Below, one piece after another: positions 1 to 8,481 of a DNA stretch of 52,574 bases (position 1 is its first letter; each line of letters opens with the position of its first letter). A program made the position numbers and the translations under genes. Below the pieces are notes generated by a model. The model saw only the letters and a list, made by a program, of their open reading frames with translations. It ran no database searches and was not told where the DNA came from. The DNA is taken from the NCBI GenBank assembly GCA_021781655.1, contig JAJXWJ010000017.1:1-52574 (forward strand), given 5' to 3'. This DNA comes from Bacillota bacterium (GTDB taxonomy: Bacteria > Bacillota > Clostridia > Clostridiales > Clostridiaceae).

Positions 1-1139
1 TGTCTTCTCCAAATATTAATTTAAGAGATCCTATACTATATAGAATAGCTCATACCGAGCATCATAATACAAAAGATAAATGGTGCATATATCCAATGTA
101 TGATTTTGCTCATCCTATTGAAGATGCTATAGAAGGGGTAACACATTCAATATGCACTTTGGAATTTGAGGATCACAGACCACTTTACGATTGGATAGTA
201 AAAGAATGTGAAATGGAATTTGTTCCAAGGCAATTTGAATTTGCAAGATTAAATATAACTAATACTGTTATGAGCAAAAGAAAATTAAAGCAACTTGTAG
301 ATGAAAAAATAGTTGATGGATGGGATGATCCTAGAATGCCAACTATTTGTGGCTTAAGAAGAAAGGGTTACACAAAGGAAGCTATAAGAAACTTTTGTAG
401 TGCAATTGGTGTTGCTAAGTCTAATTCAACTGTAGATTCACAAATGCTTGAATATTTTATAAGGGAAGATTTGCAATTAAAAGCACAGGCTGCAATGGCA
501 GTAATGAGACCTTTAAAATTAATTATAACAAATTATCCAGAAGATCAGACAGAATTATTAGAAATTGAAAATAATGCAAATGACGAAGCACAAGGTAAAA
601 GGCTTGTCCCATTTTCAAGGGAACTGTATATAGAAAGAGAAGATTTTATGGAAGTTCCAGTTAAAAAATATTTCAGATTATTTCCTGGAAATGAAGTGAG
701 ATTAAAGGGTGGATATTTTGCTAAATGCACAGGCTTTATAAAAGATGAAAATGGAGAGGTAGTAGAGGTACATTGTACTTATGATCCTGATACAAAGTCT
801 GGTTCTGGTTTTACCGGAAGGAAGGTAAAAGCAACAATTCATTGGGTAGAGGCAAAAACAGCGAAAACAGCTGAATTTAGATTGTTTGAACCTTTAATAT
901 TAGATGATATAGAAGAAAATGAAGGAAAAAACTTTTTAGAGCAAATAAATCCTAAATCTCTAGAAATACTCCAAGGCTTTATTGAACCTGTAGCTATAGA
1001 AAATGCAAAGGTTCAAGATAAATTCCAACTAATAAGAAATGGATTTTTTACTGTAGATTCAAAATATACTACAGAAGAAAAACTTGTATTTAATAGAATT
1101 GTATCACTTAAGAGTTCATTTAAAATAGATAAAAAATAG
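1..1139 (+). CDS. glnS: Glutaminyl-tRNA synthetase, C-terminal part (5' end outside window)
   Basis: Charges tRNA-Gln with glutamine in the cytoplasm. The reading frame is open from base 3 with no start in the window; the first visible residues run through the conserved class I block ending [12 protein letters not shown], so the Rossmann N-terminus with HIGH is missing. The class I KMSKS-equivalent loop reads VMSKRK, preceded by RLNITNT, which is typical of GlnRS rather than bacterial GluRS. The second half is the beta-barrel anticodon-binding region. About 378 codons are visible of the usual ~550. Transcription ends at the hairpin at 1170-1219. Many Firmicutes lack GlnRS and use GatCAB, but several clostridia carry glnS, so this is not anomalous. 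Confidence 0.95.
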   Translation, partial: SSPNINLRDPILYRIAHTEHHNTKDKWCIYPMYDFAHPIEDAIEGVTHSICTLEFEDHRPLYDWIVKECEMEFVPRQFEFARLNITNTVMSKRKLKQLVDEKIVDGWDDPRMPTICGLRRKGYTKEAIRNFCSAIGVAKSNSTVDSQMLEYFIREDLQLKAQAAMAVMRPLKLIITNYPEDQTELLEIENNANDEAQGKRLVPFSRELYIEREDFMEVPVKKYFRLFPGNEVRLKGGYFAKCTGFIKDENGEVVEVHCTYDPDTKSGSGFTGRKVKATIHWVEAKTAKTAEFRLFEPLILDDIEENEGKNFLEQINPKSLEILQGFIEPVAIENAKVQDKFQLIRNGFFTVDSKYTTEEKLVFNRIVSLKSSFKIDKK

Positions 1140-1169
1140 GATAGATACTCTATAAAATTTAATAAAATG

Positions 1170-1225
1170 AAAGAGGAATTAAGTAGTTGAAGGTATTGTT
1201 TCACTCTTAGTTCCTCTTTTATTTT
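1170..1225. terminator. Bidirectional terminator between glnS and the lipoprotein gene
   Basis: Arms 1170-1183 (AAAGAGGAATTAAG) and 1206-1219 pair over 14 bp with one G-U, followed by a T-rich run on the plus strand and preceded by A-rich sequence for the minus strand. It sits between two convergent genes and can serve both. Confidence 0.75.
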
Positions 1226-1241
1226 ATATAAAGCTATCAAA

Positions 1242-1814
1242 TTAATTTGAATAAGCAGCTTCTAAAAAACCATTTAAACTGGACTGATTTTGGAAAACGC
1301 CATCAACAGATAATGCATATATTGAATAGGTAGTGCTACTAAGCATCTTGAAGGTTATGATTGTATAAGCAGGTGAATTGTTATAATAGGCTGTACCTTC
1401 TGCTCTTACGTAGTAATTCCCATCAGTTCCTGAGTAAGCACTCCATCGAGGATTTTCTATCATTCCTTGAATTGCCTGCCCCATACTTTTATTTGTATAG
1501 TTTCCATAAGTACTGTTTTTAACAACGTTGATGAAGTTTTGAAGCTCAGAATTATTAGAGCTTGAGTTAGAGTTACTGTTAGAATTAGAATTAGAGTTTG
1601 AGTTAGAGTTAGAGTTAGAGTTAGAATTAATGTTGTTGTTAGAATTAGAATTAGAATTACTAGTATTGTTAGAATTATTCTTTGAATTACTATTAGAATC
1701 AGAACTATTACTTGGGCTAGGATTAAAAGTATTAGGATTCAAATTATTACAAGCCGTTAAAATAAAACAAATAAAAATAATGCAAAGAGGTAAGAATAAT
1801 TTATTGATTTTCAT
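1242..1814 (-). CDS. Lipoprotein with Ser/Asn-repeat linker and conserved clostridial C-terminal domain
   Basis: A 190-residue predicted surface lipoprotein. A hydrophobic signal (about residues 5-20) ends in the lipobox LTAC with the acylated Cys at 22. Residues ~33-92 are almost only Ser and Asn, a flexible linker encoded by imperfect hexamer repeats. Residues ~93-190 form a folded-looking domain (VKNSTYG near its start, NPRW in the middle, NGFLEAAYS at the end), resembling an uncharacterised domain that I recall at the C-terminus of other clostridial membrane proteins; that likeness is from memory. The start is supported by GGAGGAAA just upstream. Function unknown; exposure of the C-terminal domain beyond the cell wall is inferred from the linker. 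Confidence 0.8.
   Translation of the reverse strand: MKINKLFLPLCIIFICFILTACNNLNPNTFNPSPSNSSDSNSNSKNNSNNTSNSNSNSNNNINSNSNSNSNSNSNSNSNSNSNSSSNNSELQNFINVVKNSTYGNYTNKSMGQAIQGMIENPRWSAYSGTDGNYYVRAEGTAYYNNSPAYTIITFKMLSSTTYSIYALSVDGVFQNQSSLNGFLEAAYSN
1558..1692 (-). repeat. Degenerate hexanucleotide repeat encoding (Ser-Asn)n
   Basis: On the plus strand the units are TTAGAG or TTAGAA repeated many times, with a pure stretch of TTAGAG copies around 1603-1625. The repeat keeps the lipoprotein frame because the unit is 6 bp. Such tracts change length by slippage. Confidence 0.85.
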
Positions 1815-1940
1815 AAATATTTCCTCCAGCTAAATTATAACCATTTTATATTTTATTCAAGGTGCCTAATATGTGTTACAAGTAAATTTATTATTTACGA
1901 TAAGTTAAAATTGTATCAATACAGTTTGAGATTATAACAT

Positions 1941-1968
1941 TTGTATTATTGAAAATAATGTCTATAAT
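1941..1968 (+). promoter_or_regulatory. Candidate SigA promoter of the 6-phospho-beta-glucosidase gene
   Basis: TTGTAT at 1941-1946 and TATAAT at 1963-1968 with a 16-bp spacer, about 60 bp before the start codon. No BglG-type antiterminator site or terminator is obvious in the leader. Confidence 0.5.
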
Positions 1969-2031
1969 AAAATTATAAGAATGAAATATGTATTAATTTT
2001 ATAAATAATAAATATAAGGAGAGTTGATAAT

Positions 2032-3447
2032 ATGTTACATAAGAGATTAAAAGCTTTTCCACAAAATTTTTTATGGGGTGCATCCACTTCTGCCTATCAA
2101 GTTGAAGGCGCAAATTTAATAGATGGCAAAGGACCATCCTGTCAGGATGTTAAAAAGGTGCCAGAAGGAACTTCAGAATTAGATGTATGTGCAGACCAAT
2201 ATCACCGTTATAAAGAAGATGTTGCTTTAATGGCAGAAATGGGCTTCAAGGTTTATAGATTTTCTATTTCTTGGTCAAGATTAATTCCAGAAGGAACAGG
2301 AGAGGTAAATACTAAAGGAGTAGAATATTACAATAATCTCATAAATGAATGCTTAAAGTATGACATAATTCCATTAGTTACAATGTTTCACTTTGATATG
2401 CCAGCAGCGCTTGATAAAAGGGGAGGTTGGTCGAAGAGAGAATCTGTTGATTGGTTTGTAAATTTTGCAAAGGTTATGTATGAGAACTTTGGAGATAGGG
2501 TTAAGTATTGGTTAACTATAAATGAACAAAACGTATTAACACTAATGGGTGATGTTATCGGAACAACAATGATTCCAGAAGGTTGCACTAATATACAAAA
2601 AGAATTATATCAACAAAATCATCATATGCTTCTAGCTCAAGCAAAGGCAATGGCATTATGTCATGAAATGATTAAAGATGCTAAAATTGGACCTGCTCCA
2701 AATATTTCTTTAGTATATCCAGCAAGTTGTAAACCGGAAGACAATTTGGCAGCTCAAAATTTGAATGCAATTAGAAATTGGTTATATTTAGATATGGCGG
2801 TTTATGGGAAATATAATAATTTAGTTTTGTCGTATTTAGAAGAAATCGATGCAGTTCCAGAAATACAGGAAGGCGATATGGAAATTTTAGCATCAGGAAA
2901 ACCAGATTTCATTGGTTTCAATTATTACAATACGGCTACGGTACAAGCTAATAATGAAGTAGATGCAAATGAAGGAAAAGGAGATCAGCAAAAGGTTTTT
3001 GATGTACCAGGATTATATAAAGGATTTAAAAACCCTAACCTTAAGGCTACAGAGTTTGGCTGGGAGATAGATCCTGAAGGCTTTAGAGCAACAGCACGAG
3101 AAATCTATTCAAGATATAGACTGCCTCTTATTGTAACTGAAAATGGTTTAGGAGCTTATGATAAATTAGAAGATGGAAGGGTACATGATCAGTACCGAAT
3201 CGAATACCTAAGAAAACATATAGAACAACTTCATTTAGCTATAACTGATGGTGTAGACATGATGGGATACTGCCCTTGGTCTGCAATAGATTTAATATCT
3301 ACTCACGAAGGTATGGTTAAACGTTATGGTTTTATATATGTTGATAGAGAAGAGTTTGATTTAAAGTCTTTAGATAGATATAAAAAGGATTCTTTTTATT
3401 GGTATAAGAAAGTTATTAGAACTAATGGAGAAGACTTGACCGATTAA
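2032..3447 (+). CDS. GH1 family 6-phospho-beta-glucosidase
   Basis: Hydrolyses phosphorylated beta-glucosides (for example cellobiose-6-P or salicin-6-P) after PTS uptake, in the cytoplasm. GH1 signatures: N-terminal FLWGASTSAYQVEGA, acid/base Glu in TINEQN, and nucleophile Glu in VTENG. Near the C-terminus Ser423, Lys430 and Tyr432 (LISTHEGMVKRYGF) have the exact S-x6-K-x-Y spacing that binds the sugar phosphate in 6-phospho-glycosidases such as LacG, which favours a phospho-substrate over a free glucoside. 471 residues, full length. Start chosen from AAGGAGAG upstream. It stands alone with its own promoter and a strong terminator; no PTS gene is adjacent, so the transporter must be elsewhere. 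Confidence 0.9.
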   Translation: MLHKRLKAFPQNFLWGASTSAYQVEGANLIDGKGPSCQDVKKVPEGTSELDVCADQYHRYKEDVALMAEMGFKVYRFSISWSRLIPEGTGEVNTKGVEYYNNLINECLKYDIIPLVTMFHFDMPAALDKRGGWSKRESVDWFVNFAKVMYENFGDRVKYWLTINEQNVLTLMGDVIGTTMIPEGCTNIQKELYQQNHHMLLAQAKAMALCHEMIKDAKIGPAPNISLVYPASCKPEDNLAAQNLNAIRNWLYLDMAVYGKYNNLVLSYLEEIDAVPEIQEGDMEILASGKPDFIGFNYYNTATVQANNEVDANEGKGDQQKVFDVPGLYKGFKNPNLKATEFGWEIDPEGFRATAREIYSRYRLPLIVTENGLGAYDKLEDGRVHDQYRIEYLRKHIEQLHLAITDGVDMMGYCPWSAIDLISTHEGMVKRYGFIYVDREEFDLKSLDRYKKDSFYWYKKVIRTNGEDLTD

Positions 3448-3531
3448 TTAATATTGTTAGATTCCAATAATTGTGATACGATATCGAGGCTGGTGACACT
3501 TGGTTGAATTCACATGATTGATTCCCTAATG

Positions 3532-3564
3532 TGCCACATCAGATAAATCTGATGTGGCATTTTT
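3532..3564 (+). terminator. Rho-independent terminator after the GH1 gene
   Basis: Perfect 12-bp stem TGCCACATCAGA / TCTGATGTGGCA with loop TAAA, followed by five T residues. Confidence 0.95.
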
Positions 3565-3662
3565 AACTGAATTTGACTTCCTTAAAATCTTGCAATGTAT
3601 AGAAAATTTGCTCAGTGTCACATATATATTAATATTATTTTGAAATTTTTTGATTATCAAAC

Positions 3663-3691
3663 TTGCAAAATTGAAAATAATATATTAAAAT
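3663..3691 (+). promoter_or_regulatory. Candidate SigA promoter of the aminotransferase gene
   Basis: TTGCAA at 3663-3668, 17-bp spacer, TAAAAT at 3686-3691. Apart from the terminator and this promoter, nothing else is recognisable in the 314-bp gap between the GH1 and aminotransferase genes. Confidence 0.5.
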
Positions 3692-3761
3692 TTTTATGAG
3701 TGTACTTTTGTGTAAAAAATTAAATATTATTTAATTATATTAAGGAGGCTTTCACACATAA

Positions 3762-5033
3762 ATGGAATTTGCTAGTATGGATTCTAAAGCTTTAAAGCAG
3801 TATAGAGAACAACTTTATAAAAGGTATAAGGATTTTCAAGGTAAAAATTTAAAATACAATATGTCACGGGGTAAGCCTTGTAAAGAACAATTAGATTTAT
3901 CCATGGAGTTACTTAATATAAAGGAATATGAAAATGAAGATGGACTAGATTGCAGAAATTATGGAATTGTGGACGGTATCCCTGAAGCTAAGAAACTTTT
4001 TTCAAAGCTTATAGAAGTTGATGAGGATGAAGTTATAATAGGTGGCAATTCAGCACTTACTATGATTTATGACACATTATCTCGGGCTATGCTATTCGGA
4101 GTTTCAGAAAATGCTATACCTTGGAGAAAGCTGCCAAAGGTTAAGTTTTTATGTCCTTGTCCTGGATATGATCGTCATTTTGCAATTTGTGAACTTCTTG
4201 GAATCGAAATGATTGTTGTAGATATGAAATCAGATGGTCCTGATATAGACACTATTGAAAAGCTTGTAGCTGAAGATGACACAATAAAAGGAATTATGTG
4301 TGTGCCTAAATATAGCAATCCTGATGGAATTACATATTCAGATGAGATTGTAGATAGACTTGCGGCTATGAAAACAAAGGCAAAGGATTTTAGAATTATA
4401 TGGGACAATGCTTATATTGTTCATCATCTTTCTGAAAATGGAGATAAGTTAAAAAATATTTTGAAAGCTTGTAAAAAAGCAGGAAATGAAAATAGAGTAT
4501 ATATTTTCGCATCGACTTCTAAAATAACTTTTCCTGGCTCTGGAGTGGCGGTTATGGCTTCTAGCAGTGAAAACATTGAGAGAATAAAAAGTAAATTAAT
4601 TATTCAGATGATAGGCCCTGATAAAATTAATCAGCTAAGGCATGTCAAATTTTTAAAAAGTGTTGAAAATATCGAAGAACATATGAAGAAACATGCTAAA
4701 ATAATAGGACCAAAGTTTTCGGAAGTTTTAAATATATTAGAGTCTGAACTTGGTGGAAAAGGAATAGCCTTTTGGAACAAACCTAATGGAGGATACTTTA
4801 TAAGTCTTAATACACTTGATGGATGTGCAAAAAAAATAGTTAAAATGGCTTTAGAAGCAGGTATTACTATGACCCCAGCTGGTTCTACATATCCATATGG
4901 AAAGGATCCAAGAGACAGAAATATTAGAATTGCTCCTTCTTTACCTTCTATGGACGAGTTAAAGAATGCTATAGAGATATTTTGCATATGCGTGCAAATA
5001 GTAAGTGTTGATAAGCTGTTAAATTCAAGATAA
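3762..5033 (+). CDS. PLP-dependent aspartate-type aminotransferase (class I, clostridial/corynebacterial subgroup)
   Basis: Fold-type I aminotransferase, 423 residues, of the subgroup annotated as aspartate aminotransferase or 'alanine-glyoxylate aminotransferase-like' (Pfam Asp_aminotransf). Visible landmarks: MSRGKP near residue 34, NSALTMIYD at ~96-104 (phosphate/ring contacts), CPGYDRHF at ~133-140, SNPDG with Asn186, WDNAY with Asp215 and Tyr218, and the PLP Schiff-base Lys254 in STSKITFPG. Arg in the C-terminal RNIRIAPS is the likely alpha-carboxylate binder. Substrate preference (Asp/oxoglutarate) is inferred from the subgroup. The Shine-Dalgarno AAGGAGG at ~3743 lies a little far (13 nt) from ATG 3762; ATG 3777 is an alternative. 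Confidence 0.85.
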   Translation: MEFASMDSKALKQYREQLYKRYKDFQGKNLKYNMSRGKPCKEQLDLSMELLNIKEYENEDGLDCRNYGIVDGIPEAKKLFSKLIEVDEDEVIIGGNSALTMIYDTLSRAMLFGVSENAIPWRKLPKVKFLCPCPGYDRHFAICELLGIEMIVVDMKSDGPDIDTIEKLVAEDDTIKGIMCVPKYSNPDGITYSDEIVDRLAAMKTKAKDFRIIWDNAYIVHHLSENGDKLKNILKACKKAGNENRVYIFASTSKITFPGSGVAVMASSSENIERIKSKLIIQMIGPDKINQLRHVKFLKSVENIEEHMKKHAKIIGPKFSEVLNILESELGGKGIAFWNKPNGGYFISLNTLDGCAKKIVKMALEAGITMTPAGSTYPYGKDPRDRNIRIAPSLPSMDELKNAIEIFCICVQIVSVDKLLNSR

Positions 5034-5037
5034 TATT

Positions 5038-5071
5038 TAAGAGGCTGTTTTATTGCAGCCCCTTATTTTTG
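5038..5071 (+). terminator. Rho-independent terminator after the aminotransferase gene
   Basis: Stem AAGAGGCTG / CAGCCCCTT (one mismatch) around loop TTTTATTG, followed by ATTTTT. Confidence 0.75.
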
Positions 5072-5084
5072 GTTTATGAAAATA

Positions 5085-5093
5085 TGTTATAAT
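5085..5093 (+). promoter_or_regulatory. Extended -10 element, probable original promoter of the 7138 kinase gene
   Basis: TG-T-TATAAT at 5085-5093 is an extended -10 box. It lies 23 bp before the left boundary of the IS607 element; before the insertion it would have been about 25-30 bp upstream of the histidine kinase start codon. The -35 region is poor. Assignment is an inference from the reconstructed empty site. Confidence 0.4.
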
Positions 5094-5143
5094 AGTATTA
5101 AAAATTTTGTTAAAAGGTTGTGAGTGTGAGTGCTAGTTAACAA

Positions 5144-5160
5144 AACATTATATAAGTTTA
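5144..5160 (+). repeat. Left subterminal inverted repeat of the IS607 element
   Basis: AACATTATATAAGTTTA; matches the complement of 7082-7098 except for one base. Probable TnpA-binding site. Confidence 0.65.
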
Positions 5161-5170
5161 TATAATACTC

Positions 5171-5208
5171 TTGTATTTATACAATGTCTATAATATGATA
5201 GATACAAG
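5171..5208. promoter_or_regulatory. Dyads upstream of tnpA, possible TnpA/MerR-type binding site
   Basis: TTGTATttATACAA (5171-5184) is a perfect dyad, and CTTGTAT (5170-5176) is matched by ATACAAG (5202-5208). They lie just before tnpA, whose product has a MerR-like DNA-binding head; autoregulation or recombination-site binding are both possible. Confidence 0.4.
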
Positions 5209-5218
5209 AGGTGATGTT

Positions 5219-5863
5219 ATGGAATATTATTCTATAGGGAAATTTTCAAAACTAATAGGTAAAAATGCTCAAACATTAAGAGAATGGGATAAAAAAGGTG
5301 AGTTGAAACCACATCATATTACTCCTAGTGGGTATAGATATTATTCACAAGAGCAACTCAATCACTTTTTAGGGCTAAAAGGTGTTGTAACTAATACTAA
5401 AAAGGTAATTGGATATTGTAGAGTGTCGAGTAATAAGCAAAAAGACGATTTAGTAAGACAAGTTGAGAATGTCAAAACATATATGATTGCTAAAGGATAT
5501 TCTTTTGATGTTATTACAGACATAGGAAGTGGCATTAACTACAATAAAAAAGGATTAAATCAATTAATAGATATGATAACTAATTCAGAAGTTGAAAAGA
5601 TAGTAATTCTATATAAAGATAGATTATTAAGATTTGGATTTGAAATCATAGAAAATCTATGTAATAAGTATGGAACTACTATTGAAATTATAGATAATAC
5701 TGAAAAGATAGAGGAACAGGAATTAGTTCAGGATTTAATTCAAATTGTTACAATTTTTAGTTGTAGATTACAAGGCAAGAGAGCCAATAAGGCTAAAAAG
5801 ATGATTAAGGAGTTGTTAGAAGATGATAACCTCAATGAAAGTAAGGCTAGAACCAAACAATAA
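5219..5863 (+). CDS. tnpA: IS607 transposase TnpA (serine recombinase with MerR-like HTH)
   Basis: Catalyses excision and insertion of the element through a serine-recombinase mechanism. N-terminal MerR-like winged HTH (residues ~3-50: YSIGKFSKLIG, LREWDKKG, TPSGYRYYS), then the serine-recombinase catalytic domain with GYCRVSS (nucleophile Ser at about 70), LVRQ, DIGSGINYNKKGL and YKDRLLRFG, and a C-terminal YxxRxxGKRAxKAKK-like helix. 214 residues, normal for the family. The ATG at 5219 follows AGAGGTGATG; an in-frame codon at 5171 lies inside the presumed terminal repeat region and is less likely. Overlaps tnpB by 41 bp in another frame, the usual IS607 arrangement. No disabling mutation is visible. 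Confidence 0.93.
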   Translation: MEYYSIGKFSKLIGKNAQTLREWDKKGELKPHHITPSGYRYYSQEQLNHFLGLKGVVTNTKKVIGYCRVSSNKQKDDLVRQVENVKTYMIAKGYSFDVITDIGSGINYNKKGLNQLIDMITNSEVEKIVILYKDRLLRFGFEIIENLCNKYGTTIEIIDNTEKIEEQELVQDLIQIVTIFSCRLQGKRANKAKKMIKELLEDDNLNESKARTKQ

Positions 5864-6950
5864 ACAAGTTTCCAAATTATTTCAATGCGCAGGCACTGCA
5901 AGATTTATTTACAACTGGACTTTAGCAAAGGAAGAAGAAAATTATAAGAATGGTGGTAAATTCATATCTGATAATGAATTAAGAAAGGAAATAACCATCT
6001 TAAAGAAAACAGGAGAATTTAAATGGCTTAATGGAGTATCTAACAATGTAGCGAAACAGGCGGTTAAAGATGGTTGTGAAGCTTATAAAAAGTTTTTTAA
6101 ACATTTAGCGGATAAACCAAAATTCAAGAGTCGAAGGAAGTCAAAACCATCTTTTTACCATGATAATATCAAAATCAAATTTACTGAAACTCATGTTCAG
6201 CTAGAAAAGTTAGGAAAAGTGAAGTTATCAGAGTACGGTAGAATACCTATGAATGTTAAATACAATAATCCAAGAATTAGCTTTGATGGTGTATATTGGT
6301 ACATTTCAATAGGTGTGGAATTTCAGCAAGAACTAGTAGAACTAACTGGCGAAAGTGTAGGAATTGACGTTGGTATTAAAGATTTAGCCATATGCTCCAA
6401 TAGAGAAAAACCATATAAAAACATTAATAAGACTAAAAAAGTTAAGAAGTTAGAAAAGAAATTGCGTAGATTGCAACGCAAGGTATCTAATAAATACCAA
6501 TTAAATAAAAGAGGAGGAAGTTACGTTAAAACGAGCAATATTATAAAAATTGAAAGAAGCATTATAAGGTTACACAAAAATCTTGATAATATTAGAACTG
6601 ATTACAGGCACAAAATAACTACAGAGATAGTGAAAACCAAACCTTCTCGTATAGTTATGGAAACATTGAATGTAAAAGGTATGATGAAAAATAGACATCT
6701 ATCTAAAGGTATAGCAAAACAAGGATTTTTTGAATTTAAAACTATGATTCAGTATAAAGCTGAAAAGTATGGAATTGAATTTGTAGAAGCAGATAAATGG
6801 TATCCATCATCAAAAACTTGTAGTGAATGTGGTCATGTAAAACCTAAACTATCACTATCGGAAAGAACGTTTATATGTGAAGAATGTGGTGTTGTTATAG
6901 ATAGAGATAAAAATGCTAGTATTAATTTATCAAGATATAAAATAGCATAG
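5823..6950 (+). CDS. tnpB: TnpB RNA-guided nuclease (IS607-associated, OrfB with zinc ribbon)
   Basis: Ancestor-type relative of Cas12: an omega-RNA-guided DNA endonuclease that helps retain the transposon by cutting the empty site (established for ISDra2 TnpB). 375 residues. N-terminal HTH/wedge region (KVRLEPN, FIYNW), RuvC I Asp in GIDVGIKDLAI (~182-192), RuvC II Glu in VMETLNVKGM (~278-287), zinc ribbon CSECG ... CEECG (~336-358), and RuvC III Asp in DRDKNASINL. All three acidic positions and four cysteines are present, so it is probably active. The start could also be the in-frame ATG at 5835 (MKVRLEPN), which matches the usual family N-terminus. Confidence 0.92.
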   Translation: MITSMKVRLEPNNKQVSKLFQCAGTARFIYNWTLAKEEENYKNGGKFISDNELRKEITILKKTGEFKWLNGVSNNVAKQAVKDGCEAYKKFFKHLADKPKFKSRRKSKPSFYHDNIKIKFTETHVQLEKLGKVKLSEYGRIPMNVKYNNPRISFDGVYWYISIGVEFQQELVELTGESVGIDVGIKDLAICSNREKPYKNINKTKKVKKLEKKLRRLQRKVSNKYQLNKRGGSYVKTSNIIKIERSIIRLHKNLDNIRTDYRHKITTEIVKTKPSRIVMETLNVKGMMKNRHLSKGIAKQGFFEFKTMIQYKAEKYGIEFVEADKWYPSSKTCSECGHVKPKLSLSERTFICEECGVVIDRDKNASINLSRYKIA

Positions 6951-7133
6951 TCACTTTAACGAATTATGCTATTGTGTAGGGTGAGTTACATCCGAATTTA
7001 AGCCTTTGGAGTGTTACATCAAACGAAAGTAGTTATCCTTTGGGATTGCAAAATCGGACACGTTGAATAAGGAAGTAAATTTAAATTTATATAATGTTAT
7101 TATAGAGTTTTGTAAAGTTTACGTAACGGAAGG
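6900..7133 (+). ncRNA. Putative omega RNA (TnpB guide RNA scaffold)
   Basis: In IS605/IS607 elements the guide RNA overlaps the 3' end of tnpB and runs to the right end of the element, with the guide taken from the flanking DNA. Here ~180 non-coding bases follow the tnpB stop and contain short self-complementary blocks (for example ATCCTTTGGGAT near 7037-7048). If the right boundary is 7133, the guide would begin TTAGATGATAAATC, the start of the adjacent kinase gene. Extent is inferred from family knowledge; no alignment was possible. Confidence 0.5.
7082..7098 (-). repeat. Right subterminal inverted repeat of the IS607 element
   Basis: Reads TAAATTTATATAATGTT on the plus strand, complement of 5144-5160 with one difference; a TTTTGTAAAG block follows it, matching the inverted TTTTGTTAAC outside the left copy. 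Confidence 0.65.
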
Positions 7134-7137
7134 TTAG

Positions 7138-8481
7138 ATGATAAATCAAAATAGTATTACGCTCCTTGTAGGTATAATACTTCTACTGGTAATTGTTATT
7201 GTTTTTTTGATGTTTTACATAAAAAAACTTAAAATGCAAAGGGATGAGTTACAGCAAAGTGAGCAAATTTTAAAAACAATTATCAATGGTTTACCAGATT
7301 TAATTGGTTATAAAGATAGTGAAGGAAAATGGATAGTTGCCAATGAAGCCTTCTTTAAAATATTTAATACCGATGAAACTATGTTAGGTAAGACTAATTT
7401 AGAATTGATGTTTTTTTTACCTGAATTTAAAAAGGAATTAGAAGGCTGTGAAGAAACTGATAAAAAAACTTGGGAAAATAAAAATACTTCCATGTTTGAA
7501 GAAAGCTTTCACCAGCTAGATGGTACATTTAGAACTTTTGACGTAGTAAAGGTTCCTATTTTTTATGATTATGGAAACAGAAAAGGCGTTGCTGTTTTAG
7601 GGAGAGAAATAACGGAGCGTAAAAAAACGGAGGAACTAAAAAAACAAACGGAGGATAAAGAAAGACAACTGTTAGAATTAAAGCATTATAATGAAATTAG
7701 GACAGAATTTTTTGCAAATTTGTCTCATGAGCTTAGAACTCCATTAAATTTAATTATGTCATCAGTTCAGCTTATTCAGAAGTTAAATGAAAATGAAATT
7801 AATTGTTTAAATAAATTTAACAAGTATATTAACATAATAAGACAAAATAGCTATAGATTGGTTAAAATTGTGAACAATTTAATCGATATAACTAAAATAG
7901 AGGCAGGATATTTAGAACCAAATTTTTATAATGTAAACATAGTTGAAATTGTTGAAAATATAACGCTGTCTATAAATAGTTATGCAGAACAAAAAGAGAT
8001 ATCCTTAATATTTGATACTAATGTTGAAGAGAAGGTTATGAGCTGTGATCCATATATTATTGAAAGAATAATGTTGAATCTTCTTTCTAATGCTGTTAAA
8101 TTTACTCAAAATGGTGGAACTATCGAAGTCTTTTTAGAAGATAATAATGATTTTATTGAAATTATCGTGAAAGATAATGGGATTGGAATACCTATAGAAA
8201 AGCAGTCTTTAATATTTGAACGATTTGTTCAAGTTGATAAATCCCTTTCTAGAAATAGAGAAGGTAGTGGTATAGGATTATCTTTAGTTAAGGCTTTTGT
8301 AGAAATACACGGTGGAAAAATTGAAATAGATAATAATTATACTGAAGGAAGTAAATTTATTGTTTGTATTCCTGTAAGAGTGCTAGCTGAAGTTGAAAAC
8401 GAAAATAATAATTACATATGTCAAAATAAAGATAACAGAGTTCAAATTATTAATGTGGAGTTTTCTGATATTTATTCATAA
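7138..8481 (+). CDS. PAS-domain sensor histidine kinase
   Basis: 447 residues. One N-terminal membrane helix (~7-28), a PAS domain (~41-160, including GLPDLIGYKD and the end AVLGREITERKK), HisKA with phospho-acceptor His197 in LSHELRTPLN, and an HATPase_c domain with NLLSNAVKF (N box), DNGIGIP (G1), IFERFVQ (F box) and GSGIGLSLVKAF (G2). The PAS domain is cytoplasmic, so it likely senses an internal ligand or redox state. No response regulator is adjacent; the next gene encodes a YcgR/PilZ-like protein 17 bp on. The C-terminal tail ends VEFSDIYS, a motif also ending the kinase at 13720. The start ATG is 5 bp from an IS607 boundary; AAGG serves as ribosome site both with and without the insertion. 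Confidence 0.92.
   Translation: MINQNSITLLVGIILLLVIVIVFLMFYIKKLKMQRDELQQSEQILKTIINGLPDLIGYKDSEGKWIVANEAFFKIFNTDETMLGKTNLELMFFLPEFKKELEGCEETDKKTWENKNTSMFEESFHQLDGTFRTFDVVKVPIFYDYGNRKGVAVLGREITERKKTEELKKQTEDKERQLLELKHYNEIRTEFFANLSHELRTPLNLIMSSVQLIQKLNENEINCLNKFNKYINIIRQNSYRLVKIVNNLIDITKIEAGYLEPNFYNVNIVEIVENITLSINSYAEQKEISLIFDTNVEEKVMSCDPYIIERIMLNLLSNAVKFTQNGGTIEVFLEDNNDFIEIIVKDNGIGIPIEKQSLIFERFVQVDKSLSRNREGSGIGLSLVKAFVEIHGGKIEIDNNYTEGSKFIVCIPVRVLAEVENENNNYICQNKDNRVQIINVEFSDIYS

Larger units (their letters stand above)
5118..7133 (+). mobile_element. IS607-family insertion sequence, complete (tnpA-tnpB), ~2.0 kb
   Basis: Contains a MerR-HTH serine recombinase gene and an overlapping tnpB, the gene content of IS607 elements. 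Both boundaries show AAGGTT (5114-5119 and 7130-7135); the GG in its centre fits the GG crossover core reported for IS607 transposases, so I place the element between the two GG pairs. Subterminal inverted repeats agree: 5144-5160 (AACATTATATAAGTTTA) against 7082-7098 on the other strand with 16 of 17 matches, with ACAAAAC blocks outside both. No long target duplication is expected or seen. Exact ends are inferred. Confidence 0.85.

Noticed and set aside
1630-1833. Leu/Glu-rich frame on the plus strand
   Set aside because: Antisense product of the Ser-Asn hexamer repeat and signal peptide region.
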